Assembly (NCBI GenBank): GCA_027457185.1 | Contig: DAIDTN010000174.1 | Coordinates: 1 to 19,655 of the forward strand | DNA from: Burkholderiales bacterium | GTDB taxonomy: Bacteria; Pseudomonadota; Gammaproteobacteria; Burkholderiales; SG8-39 | Length of the DNA stretch: 19,655 nucleotides | Direction of reading: 5' to 3' | Shown: piece by piece, positions 7,922 to 14,528 of the stretch | Layout: the number at the start of each line of letters is the position of its first letter | How positions within the stretch are numbered: position 1 is the stretch's first letter | Program-made: the position numbers and the translations under genes | Notes under the pieces: generated by a model | Told to the model about the DNA's origin: nothing | Database searches by the model: none | What the model saw: the letters and a program-made list of their open reading frames with translations, nothing else

Positions 7922-9222
7922 GCCGCCCCCGTCAGCAAACCGGCCGTCGCGGCCGGGGCGGAAGGGAAGTACGCGTGCAAGTATGACGCAGTGATCGCAC
8001 CGCGACGGAAAACCGGTTCGGGCCGGCCGTATCGATGGGGCACGCATTCATAGGCAGGCGCGAGCGCCGTATCAAGCTGCGAATGGTGAAACGCGTGCCC
8101 GCGCAACTCGCCCCGCGGCAGTCGTAGCGATTGCAGACCGATGGCGGCGAGACGCCCGCCCATGGTCACCCTGCCCGGCAACAGTCCGGCCATGGTGTGC
8201 GCACTGCCGTCCAGCGCGACCAGCGTGTCGAACAGCACCATCATGCCGCCGCACTCGGCCAGCAGTGGCCGACCGGATGCGGCAAAGGCTTTGAGCGAAC
8301 CCAACCAGAGTCGGTTACTCGCGAGCCGTGCCGCATGCAATTCCGGATAGCCGCCGGGCAGATACAGCGAGTCCGCGCGAGGTACGGGTTCATCGGCCAA
8401 CGGCGAAAAGAAACTCAGTTCCGCCCCCATCGCCGCGAGGCAATCCAGATTGGCGCGATAGAGAAAGGAGAACGCCGCGTCGCGCGCTACGGCGATGCGC
8501 TGCCCGACGCGCAAGCGGTGGGGCAAAGGGGCCGCGCACGGGGCAAAAGACACCGCGGGGGGAAGGCTTTGCTTCCCGATCAGATCAGCGAGCGCATCGA
8601 GCCTGGCGGACAACGCTTCAATTTCACTCGCCTGCACCAAGCCGAGATGGCGCTCGGGAAACGGACGCGCCGCGGTTGATAGCGCGCCAAGCAACTCGAT
8701 CCCAGGCGGCAGGCTCGCGGCGATCATCTGCGCGTGGCCCGGCCCCGCAACCCGGTTGGCGAAGACGCCCGCAAAGGACAAGGCGCGATATTCCTTCAGT
8801 CCCTTGGCGACGGCACCGAAGGTCTCGGCCATGGCGGCGGCGTCGATCACTGCGGCCACCGGCAGGCCGAAGGTCGCGGCAAGGTCGGCCGAACTCGGTT
8901 CGCCGTCGTACAAACCCATCGCCCCTTCCACCAGGATCAGGTCGGCGTCGCGCGCCGCCGCATAGAGAAAGTCGCGCGAGCTGTCGATTCCGACCATCCA
9001 GCAATCGAGGTTATATACCGGCGCGCCGCTCGCCGCCTCGAGCAGGGTGGGGTCGAGGAAATCGGGCCCGGTCTTGAACACCCGCACGCGCCGCCCGGCG
9101 CGCACATGGTGGCGCGCGAGCGCGGCAGTAACCGTCGTTTTGCCCTGTCCGGACGCGCAGCCGGCGATCAGCAGCGCCGGACAGGAGAGCGGGGCGGGAG
9201 CGGTGCTCATTTGCCGTGCCAT
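7918..9222 (-). CDS. cobB: Cobyrinate a,c-diamide synthase (CobB/CbiA)
   Basis: CobB/CbiA amidates the a and c side chains of (hydrogeno)cobyrinic acid with ATP and glutamine. The 434-residue protein has an N-terminal ATP-binding domain with GCASGQGKTT at residues 21-30 and GPDFLDP shortly after, then LVEGAMGLYDG. The C-terminal amidotransferase domain has the nucleophile in LLAECGGMMVLFD (Cys324) and the terminal SYLHAYF motif with the partner histidine. The start at 9222 (MARQMSTAPAP) overlaps the btuD stop as TGATG; an internal ATG at 9210 is a possible alternative. The sequence alone does not say whether the pathway is the early- or late-cobalt type, hence either name. The stop at 7918 lies inside the first bases of repeat element copy A. 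Confidence 0.93.
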   Translation of the reverse strand: MARQMSTAPAPLSCPALLIAGCASGQGKTTVTAALARHHVRAGRRVRVFKTGPDFLDPTLLEAASGAPVYNLDCWMVGIDSSRDFLYAAARDADLILVEGAMGLYDGEPSSADLAATFGLPVAAVIDAAAMAETFGAVAKGLKEYRALSFAGVFANRVAGPGHAQMIAASLPPGIELLGALSTAARPFPERHLGLVQASEIEALSARLDALADLIGKQSLPPAVSFAPCAAPLPHRLRVGQRIAVARDAAFSFLYRANLDCLAAMGAELSFFSPLADEPVPRADSLYLPGGYPELHAARLASNRLWLGSLKAFAASGRPLLAECGGMMVLFDTLVALDGSAHTMAGLLPGRVTMGGRLAAIGLQSLRLPRGELRGHAFHHSQLDTALAPAYECVPHRYGRPEPVFRRGAITASYLHAYFPSAPAATAGLLTGAA

Positions 9223-9995
9223 CAGTGCGGTACGAACAAAATGCGGCCGGCGGCTTCGATCCGCGCGACGCGATGACCGAACGCTGCCGACAGTCCGTCT
9301 TCGATCATCACCTCGGCAATCGGCCCGTGCCGCACCGTGCCCTGCGGCGTGAGCAAAAGGGCATGACTGGCAAAGCGCGCTGCAAGGTTGAGGTCGTGCA
9401 CTGTGAACAGCACGCCCTTGGCGCAAGCGCTCGCCAGTTTGACCAGATGCTCCATCACCATCAGCTGGTGATGCAGATCGAGGTGCGACACGGGCTCGTC
9501 GAGCAAAAGCAGCGGCGCATCCTGAGCCAAGAGTGCCGCAAGCGCCACGCGCTGACGTTCGCCGCCGGAGAGCGTCAGCACATCGCGCCGCTCGAATCCA
9601 GCGAGGTCGACCACCCTGAGCGCAGCCAATGCGGTCTCGCGCTCGCGCTCGCCTTCCCATTGCCAGCGCGAGAGATAGGGATGGCGGCCCAACATCACGG
9701 TTTCCAGTACGCTCGCGCTGAAAGCGTCGTGAAGCGTCTGCGGCAGGAACCCGCGCTGCTGCGCGGCCTCGGCCGCCGGCCAGTCGACCAGCGCCCTGCC
9801 GGCCAGGCGCAGTGCGCCGTCCTGCGGCTCGCGCAGACCGACTGCGGTGTGCAAAAAGGTGGACTTGCCCGCGCCATTGGGTCCGAGCATGCACCACACT
9901 TCGCCAGCGCCCAGTCGGAAGCTTAAATCGCCCACCAAGGTGCGCCCGCCCACGCGCAGCGACAGATTTTGCGCTTCAAGCAACGGCGCTATCAT
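9222..9995 (-). CDS. btuD: ABC transporter ATPase of the B12 importer (BtuD)
   Basis: This is the cytoplasmic ATPase of the BtuCDF cobalamin importer. The 257-residue protein has every expected motif: Walker A GPNGAGKST at residues 38-46, signature LSGGERQRVALAALLAQ, Walker B LLLLDEPVSHLDL and the H-loop TVHDLN. It belongs to the FecE/BtuD/FhuC subgroup that partners FecCD-type permeases. The ATG at 9995 has GGAGG seven bases upstream, lying inside the preceding small frame. The stop overlaps the cobB start as TGATG. On sequence alone it could serve a siderophore importer; the riboswitch, btuB and B12 biosynthetic neighbours argue for cobalamin. Confidence 0.92.
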   Translation of the reverse strand: MIAPLLEAQNLSLRVGGRTLVGDLSFRLGAGEVWCMLGPNGAGKSTFLHTAVGLREPQDGALRLAGRALVDWPAAEAAQQRGFLPQTLHDAFSASVLETVMLGRHPYLSRWQWEGERERETALAALRVVDLAGFERRDVLTLSGGERQRVALAALLAQDAPLLLLDEPVSHLDLHHQLMVMEHLVKLASACAKGVLFTVHDLNLAARFASHALLLTPQGTVRHGPIAEVMIEDGLSAAFGHRVARIEAAGRILFVPH

Positions 9996-10108
9996 GTCGC
10001 CGCCTCCCTTTTTGCTGTGCCTATTCCCCGTCTGCGCTGTCGGCGGCCGAAGGCATTCGCGGCCGGTCGCATCCCAGGCCTGCGGCCATGACCCCTCTCC
10101 CTGCTCAT
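9992..10108 (-). CDS. Possible 38-residue arginine-rich peptide linking btuC and btuD
   Basis: A frame of 38 codons starts at an ATG overlapping the btuC stop (ATGA at 10108-10105) and ends in a TGA overlapping the btuD ATG (ATGA at 9995-9992). The product would begin MSRERGHGRRPGMRPA and is rich in arginine and glycine. The related element before btuF keeps the same frame, with M-S-R-E and G-M-R-P-A shared. The double ATGA coupling is unusual for a chance frame. Conservation may instead reflect RNA structure, or the frame may only carry ribosomes from btuC to btuD. I know no family for it. Confidence 0.3.
   Translation of the reverse strand: MSRERGHGRRPGMRPAANAFGRRQRRRGIGTAKREAAT
10037..10108 (-). 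repeat. Intercistronic structured element, copy B (btuC-btuD)
   Basis: This is the second copy of the element at 7854-7921, again on the minus strand directly at the upstream gene's stop. It shares GCATGAGCAGGGAG, AGGGG, GGGATGCGACCGGCC and GCCGACAG. Hairpin 1 here is GGCC/GGCC (arms 10077-10080 and 10084-10087), different in sequence from copy A but in the same place. Hairpin 2 is GGCCG/CGGCC (arms 10045-10049 and 10060-10064) and differs from copy A by a compensatory C-G to G-C change at the second pair. This suggests RNA structure is kept. Confidence 0.65.
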
Positions 10109-11106
10109 GCCTTCCCCGGACTGCGCATCAGCAACAATATGAACACCGGTACTCCAACGAGCGCCGTGATCACACCGACCGGCAATTGCTGCGGCGCGAG
10201 CAGGCTACGCGCTGCGGTGTCCGCCAGCAGCAGCAGCGTGCCGCCGGCCAATGCGCTCGCCGGCAGCAGTATGCGCTGATCGTTGCCCAGCGCGAGGCGC
10301 AGCGCATGCGGTACCACCAGCCCGACGAAGCCGATTGCCCCCGCGGTGGTCACGGCGAGCGCCGTCGCCACGGAAGCAACCACAAACAGCATGCGGCGCA
10401 GCGGCGCCACACGGACGCCAAGCGCATGCGCGAGTGCCTCGCCGCGCAGGAGCACATTGAGATCGCGCGCCGCCGGATAGGTCACGGCAAGCGCGACCGC
10501 CAGCACGAGCATCGCGGGGGCCCAGGATTGCGCGCCGTTCAGGTCGCCCATCAGCCAGAACAGCATGCCGCGCAGCCTGGGCTCAGGCGCCAGGGTAAGC
10601 ATCAGGGTGATCATGGCCCCCCAGCCGGCGCTCATGATCACCCCGGTAAGCAGCAGGCGCGGCGCGGCGTCGACCGCGCTGAACATCGGCCGGCTGGCGA
10701 AGTGACGCCGGCCGAGCGCGAACACCAGCATGATCGCAACCAGCGCGCCGCCGGCCGCGCCGAGATTTACCGCGAACGCACCGAGCCCGGCGAACATGGC
10801 GCCGAGTGCGCCGACCGCCGCCCCGCCCTACAGGCCGAGCACGTAGGGATCGGCAAGCGGGTTTCGCAGCAGCACCTGCATCAGCGCGCCTGCGAGCGCC
10901 AGCAGGCCGCCGACGGAAAACGCAGCCAGCGCGCGCGGCAGCCGCAAGCGCATGACGATCTCGCCGGCGACGCCGTCACCGGGGGAAATCAGCGCATGCA
11001 GCAGATCGACCGGCGCCAAGTGCGCACTGCCGCTGGCGAGCGCAAGCGCGAAAGCGGCGAATACGGCTCCGGCAAGCGCGAGCCAGATGAGTAGCGTTCG
11101 GCGCAA
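10105..11106 (-). pseudogene. btuC: B12 ABC importer permease (BtuC, FecCD family), interrupted by one in-frame TAG
   Basis: BtuC is the inner-membrane channel of the cobalamin importer. The 333-codon frame encodes a typical FecCD permease with about ten hydrophobic segments and motifs such as LRLPRALAAFSVGGLLALAGALMQVLLRNPLADPYVLG, GAIGFVGLVVPHALRL and the terminal PVGVITALVGVPVFILLL. Codon 93 (plus-strand bases 10828-10830) is TAG, between DPYVLGL and GGAAVGALGAM. The family reads LG(V/I)SxGA here, so the missing residue is serine and TCG is one change away. Both halves are intact in the same frame. The start is TTG at 11106 with GGAGG seven bases upstream, better placed than the ATG at 11130, which lies inside the end of btuB. 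If TAG stops translation, only a 92-residue fragment is made and B12 import fails. Confidence 0.88.
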
Positions 11107-11120
11107 ATGTGTTCCTCCGG

Positions 11121-13148
11121 TTATTTCCAACGGTAGGCTGCGGTAACCAGGAAATTGCGTCCGGCCATGGGGTAGGCATTGAACGAGGTGCCGGCAGCGT
11201 TGCGTATGGCATAGGTGTAATACTTTTTGTATGTCAGGTTATTCCCCGTCAGTGCGAAAGTCCACGGCCCGGCGACGCGGGTCAACTTGGCGTCGACAGT
11301 AACGAAGGAAGGCATCTGCCCGGGATAGGTATTCGTCTGATCGTTGTCGAAATACTGCTTGCCGACGTATCCGAGCTGACCGCTCAAGTGTGTCTTTTCG
11401 GCCACTTGCCAACTGACGCTCAACTTGGCTGAATTGCGCGGCACCAGCGGCACGTTCTTGCCGCTCAAGTCAACGCTAATCGGATTGAAGTTTGAATCGA
11501 ACCCGTTGTATATGCCCTGGCGGAATACCGCGCGCGCATAGGTATAACTGCCGAACAGTTCGACGCCCTCGCTGAGCTTGCGGCTGCCCTCCAGTTCCAT
11601 CCCTTCGCGCCGTGTCGGCGACAGGTTCATGTTGGTGAAGGTGACCGCATTGAAGTGGATTTCGTTGTGCAGATCCATGCGATACAGGCTCGCGCGCATC
11701 CGGCCGTTGGAGGTTTTGTACTCCAAACCGATTTCGTGGTCGAGCGAGGTTTGCGGTTCGAGCGGCGTGATGGCCGAACTGCAAGCGAAAGTGACGGGAT
11801 CGCAGACGCCGAATTGGTTGTAGATCTCATCCACCGTGGCAACGCGAAAACTCGCGCCGACCTTGCCGTATACCGCCAAGGCTGGAGTGAAATTGTGCCG
11901 CAGTGCCGCGTCCCACGCGCGCGGACTGCGCGTCTGCGACGCGTTCGCGGCGCTTTGCGGATTAGCGCGATCGTTGGCGACAATCTCGTAAGACTGCACA
12001 CGCACTCCGAGCGTAAGTTTGGTCGCATCGCCAATCGCAGTGCTGTTCTGAGCATAGAAGGCGCGGTCTTTTTGCGTCGCCGCCAGATTGACCAACGGGG
12101 CGCCCAGCGTCGCTAACGTGGCGGAACGAAGCGAAACGTAATCCCACAGATCGGCATCCATGCCGAAAACAAGCGTGTTATCGCGCCCAAGCAGCCGATA
12201 CGGAAATTTGGCCCGCGGGTTGAATGCCCACACGTTGCTGCGGGTGTCGAGGTACGTGCTCTGGCTGTCGAAGAATGCATCGCGCTTGATATCACGATAG
12301 GACAGGTCGGCAGCGAGTTCGACGGCGTCGAATTCGTAGCGGCCGGAGAGTGCACCCTGCGCGCCCTCGCGCGTACTGTAATCGTTCGGCGTGGCAGTAC
12401 CGCGCGGATCAGTTTCCAGTTGCGCCGCAGTACGCGGCCCCGGCAGGCGCAGACGCTGATTGTCCAGCCCGAACTTGAATACCAGGCCTGCACGTTCCCC
12501 GGTCCAGCGCAAATCGCCCAGCACGTTGCCCTGCTCCAGGCGGTTGTTGGCCCGGTAGTTGTCGGTGTTGTCTTGGCTCGCGTGGAGCGCGAAGCCGGTA
12601 TTGTTCCCGGCGAGATTGAAACCGGCGTGCACCCCGGTGGTATTGTAGGTGCCATAGTCCGACGAGACGTTCGCGCTCTTTTCACCGGCGATGGGCGAGC
12701 GGGTGATGATGTTGATGGTGCCGCCGGTTGCGCCCCCGCCGTACAGTACGGCCCCGCCGCCGCGCTCGATTTCCACGCGCTCGATGGCGTCGAGCGGAAT
12801 CGACGACCATCTTACGGCCGTCAGCTCGATGTCATCCATGCGTTGGCCGTCGAGCAGCACCAATGTATTCTGGTCACCGCTCATCCCGAAACCGCGCATG
12901 TCGATTGAAACATCCGGACTGCCGCTGCTGTCGCGCGTGTTTATTCCAGCATAGCGTGACAGCAAATCCGGAAGATTCGTCGCCGCGCTGTTTGCGATCT
13001 GTTCTCGGGTAATGACCGTTACCCCGATCGGAAATTCGAGTTGTTTTTCCGGAAAGCGCGTCGCGGTGACCACCACCGCGTCTTCCTGTGCAAATACCTG
13101 CGTCGCCAGCGCAAGCGTAATGACGCCAATGACTGATTTGGATAGCAT
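11121..13148 (-). CDS. btuB: TonB-dependent outer-membrane cobalamin receptor (BtuB)
   Basis: BtuB binds cobalamin outside the cell and imports it through the outer membrane with TonB energy. The 675-residue protein starts MLSKSVIGVITLALATQVFA, a signal peptide with probable cleavage after residue 20, followed at once by a TonB box (EDAVVVTATR). The plug domain follows (EQIANSAATNLPDLLSRYAGI, GFGMSGDQNTLVLLDGQRM, IERVEIERGGGAVLYGGGATGGTINIIT), then a beta-barrel rich in aromatic strands, ending AMAGRNFLVTAAYRWK with an aromatic/basic C-terminus suited to the BAM machinery. The length is usual for the family. A cobalamin riboswitch directly upstream gives the substrate. The ATG at 13148 has a G-rich GCGGGGGGA eight bases before it. 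The stop TAA lies 14 bases before btuC. Confidence 0.95.
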   Translation of the reverse strand: MLSKSVIGVITLALATQVFAQEDAVVVTATRFPEKQLEFPIGVTVITREQIANSAATNLPDLLSRYAGINTRDSSGSPDVSIDMRGFGMSGDQNTLVLLDGQRMDDIELTAVRWSSIPLDAIERVEIERGGGAVLYGGGATGGTINIITRSPIAGEKSANVSSDYGTYNTTGVHAGFNLAGNNTGFALHASQDNTDNYRANNRLEQGNVLGDLRWTGERAGLVFKFGLDNQRLRLPGPRTAAQLETDPRGTATPNDYSTREGAQGALSGRYEFDAVELAADLSYRDIKRDAFFDSQSTYLDTRSNVWAFNPRAKFPYRLLGRDNTLVFGMDADLWDYVSLRSATLATLGAPLVNLAATQKDRAFYAQNSTAIGDATKLTLGVRVQSYEIVANDRANPQSAANASQTRSPRAWDAALRHNFTPALAVYGKVGASFRVATVDEIYNQFGVCDPVTFACSSAITPLEPQTSLDHEIGLEYKTSNGRMRASLYRMDLHNEIHFNAVTFTNMNLSPTRREGMELEGSRKLSEGVELFGSYTYARAVFRQGIYNGFDSNFNPISVDLSGKNVPLVPRNSAKLSVSWQVAEKTHLSGQLGYVGKQYFDNDQTNTYPGQMPSFVTVDAKLTRVAGPWTFALTGNNLTYKKYYTYAIRNAAGTSFNAYPMAGRNFLVTAAYRWK

Positions 13149-13153
13149 AGAAT

Positions 13154-13216
13154 TCCCCCCGCCGCCGGCGTCCCCGCAGACGGCACAACCCCAATAACCA
13201 AGGAAACGCGGGGGAG
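13154..13216 (-). promoter_or_regulatory. Likely expression platform of the B12 riboswitch (Shine-Dalgarno / anti-Shine-Dalgarno)
   Basis: On the minus strand the ribosome-binding region before btuB is GCGGGGGGA (13162-13154). About 50 bases upstream, CTCCCCCGC (13216-13208) can pair with its GCGGGGG. A third segment GCGGGG (13249-13244), at the 3' side of the aptamer, could compete for the same C-run. The arrangement fits translational control by ribosome-site masking. No T-tract terminator is visible in the leader. Pairing was judged by eye only. Confidence 0.5.
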
Positions 13217-13257
13217 ATCAGAACCGAGACCGGCGCACCGCTTCCCCGCAGTGTTTC

Positions 13258-13456
13258 CACCTGTCGCGCAAGGCCGGTCTCCGGGCTCGTGGGATCGGGT
13301 CTGTCGCCTTCCCGCAAGCGCTTCTCTTGCAGTGGCGTCGTGACAGACCCGCACTCACATACCGTTGCGGGGGCAGCACAGGCTTGAGCGCAGCTACACG
13401 CCGTACCTGTTTCCCGTTTCACCCGTCTGCGGGAAGCGCAGGCGGACACCTCGAAC
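13258..13456 (-). promoter_or_regulatory. Cobalamin (adenosylcobalamin-class) riboswitch aptamer
   Basis: Reading the minus strand, the leader holds the hallmarks of the cobalamin aptamer in order: GGTGAAACGGGAAACAGGT, then GTGCTGCCCCCGCAACGGTA (about 13384-13365), GCCACTG with its hairpin, GGGAAGGC, and a B12 box GAGCCCGGAGACCGGCC (13288-13272). It lies about 110 bases before btuB, so high cobalamin should repress the B12 operon. Edges are approximate, set by possible P1 pairing TGTC/GACA. No other leader in the window shows the B12 box. Confidence 0.95.
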
Positions 13457-13460
13457 GAGT

Positions 13461-13684
13461 AACGCGATGTTACACGCTATCGCGACTAAGCGGAATTCGA
13501 TTGCGCGCAGCCAAGACGGCTCGGCACACGCGCGCGAATGCGGCGCACCCGATTCGTCCGCGCTTACCGCTCGCGCCGCGGAGGGTAAGTCAAGCAACAG
13601 GGATCCGGACAATCCTGAATCGGGTCAACCAAATAAAGCGGCTTATTCATCATGGAAAGAGCTTTGAGAGTTGCCTGTTATTAC
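13461..13684. other. Divergent intergenic region between the riboswitch and the zapB-like gene
   Basis: No gene with support is seen here. The minus-strand promoter for the riboswitch transcript must lie near its left edge; TAACAT at about 13478-13473 with TTCCGC 17 bases upstream is the best but weak candidate. Toward the right the sequence becomes AT-richer and leads into the strong plus-strand promoter at 13685. A short AATAA/TTATT inverted repeat near 13630-13645 is too small to interpret. Confidence 0.5.
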
Positions 13685-13714
13685 TTGACTTGTCACGATT
13701 TATGAAATTATAGT
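13685..13714 (+). promoter_or_regulatory. Sigma-70-type promoter for the zapB-like/zapA genes
   Basis: TTGACT (13685-13690) and TATAGT (13709-13714) are separated by 18 bases, five of six matches in each hexamer. Seven bases past the -10 element is the A of the ATG at 13721, so the transcript may be leaderless. No Shine-Dalgarno sequence precedes that ATG, in agreement. Confidence 0.7.
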
Positions 13715-13720
13715 GTGGCG

Positions 13721-13912
13721 ATGGACGCGGAATTCGACACCCTCGACGGCAAGATCGACCAGTTCTTGCAGTTGTGCCAGCGGCTGAAGAGCGAAAACAA
13801 AGAATTGAGGCTGCAACTGGTATCGGCGCAGAACGACGTCAAGCTTCTCGAAGGCAAGGTCGCCGGCGCCAAGACCCGCCTTGAAGCGCTGTTGCACCAG
13901 ATCCCGGAATGA
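13721..13912 (+). CDS. Small coiled-coil protein, ZapB-like (TIGR02449 type)
   Basis: The 63-residue protein (MDAEFDTLDGKIDQFLQLCQRLKSENKELRLQL...) is almost entirely one predicted coiled coil: hydrophobic residues recur at three/four spacing and charged residues fill the rest. Small proteins of this type precede zapA in many beta- and gammaproteobacteria and are thought to work with the divisome, by analogy with ZapB. Direct similarity to E. coli ZapB cannot be judged by eye. ATG at 13721 is preferred to GTG at 13715 because the family starts near there and the promoter's predicted start site falls on it. The stop overlaps the zapA start as ATGA, so the two are translationally coupled. Confidence 0.8.
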   Translation: MDAEFDTLDGKIDQFLQLCQRLKSENKELRLQLVSAQNDVKLLEGKVAGAKTRLEALLHQIPE

Positions 13913-14220
13913 GCACGAAACCCAAGACTTTGGACGTGAGCATTCTCGGGCGCAATTACCGGGTCACCTGTGCCGACGACGAACGCGAAGCACTGCTCGC
14001 CGCGGTCGCGTATGTAGACAAGAAAATGACCGAAATCAAGGCGGCGAGCAAGGTCGCCGGCGTCGAGCGCATTGCGGTCATGGCCGCGCTCAATATCGCC
14101 AATGAACTGCTCTCGATCAAAATCGGCAGCGGCTTTGACATGGCTGAATTAAAGCGTAGAATGAATTCAGTGCAGTCGAAGCTTGATCAGGCGTTGTCGC
14201 AGCAGGATTCCCTGTTCTAG
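13909..14220 (+). CDS. zapA: Cell division protein ZapA
   Basis: ZapA crosslinks FtsZ filaments and stabilises the Z-ring at midcell. The 103-residue product has the family N-terminal globular domain (TLDVSILGRNYRVTCADDEREALLAAVAYVDKKMTEIK), the helix with RIAVMAALNIANELL (about residues 53-67), and a C-terminal coiled coil ending KLDQALSQQDSLF. Length and ending are normal. It overlaps the zapB-like gene by ATGA and is followed by 6S RNA, the same order as in many proteobacteria, which supports both calls. The stop is TAG. Confidence 0.93.
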   Translation: MSTKPKTLDVSILGRNYRVTCADDEREALLAAVAYVDKKMTEIKAASKVAGVERIAVMAALNIANELLSIKIGSGFDMAELKRRMNSVQSKLDQALSQQDSLF

Positions 14221-14251
14221 ATCGCGCCCAAGCGGGCCAGACCGCAATAAG

Positions 14252-14443
14252 TTTCCCTGCGATGCTCGTTAAGGCCATATATTCCTTGAGCCAATATATG
14301 TGCTGGGGTCGCGGACCATAGCGCCGCTTTTGTGCGCGTCCCTTCGCCTAGTGCGACTGTGGATGTACCTACGGCGGCCGGGATGCGACCACTCTGGACT
14401 GCAGGTTCAGAGGATGCGGGTCTGACGGCATTTGCGGGGAATC
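14252..14443 (+). ncRNA. ssrS: 6S RNA
   Basis: 6S RNA binds the sigma-70 RNA polymerase holoenzyme as a promoter mimic in stationary phase. The roughly 190-base segment follows zapA, the usual position. Its ends pair as the closing stem: TTTCCCTGCGATGC at the 5' side with GCATTTGCGGGGAA at the 3' side. CTTGAGCCAATAT (about 14286-14298) matches the E. coli CTGAGCCGATAT region. The two strands between can form the long interrupted duplex with a central bubble. Ends are approximate to a few bases. An open frame within it (from 14332) is treated as chance. Confidence 0.88.
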
Positions 14444-14466
14444 CAATTCGTTATCGATCGCAGACC

Positions 14467-14495
14467 AAATCGCAGACGCAGGGTCTGCGATTTTT
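14467..14495 (+). terminator. Rho-independent terminator after 6S RNA
   Basis: An 11-base stem, AAATCGCAGAC (14467-14477) with GTCTGCGATTT (14483-14493), closes a five-base loop and runs into T-rich sequence. The left arm's ATCGCAGAC is duplicated at 14457-14465, so an alternative hairpin with a longer loop is possible. It should end both the zapA transcript and the 6S precursor. Confidence 0.85.
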
Positions 14496-14528
14496 GTTTG
14501 CGGAGTTCCATTCGTAGGGTTCCACTCA

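Noticed and set aside
12874..13449. Minus-strand open frame covering the riboswitch and the start of btuB
   Set aside because: It reads through the B12 aptamer and leader and overlaps btuB in another frame; the RNA explains the conservation.
14332..14517. Short plus-strand open frame after zapA
   Set aside because: It falls within the 6S RNA and its terminator.
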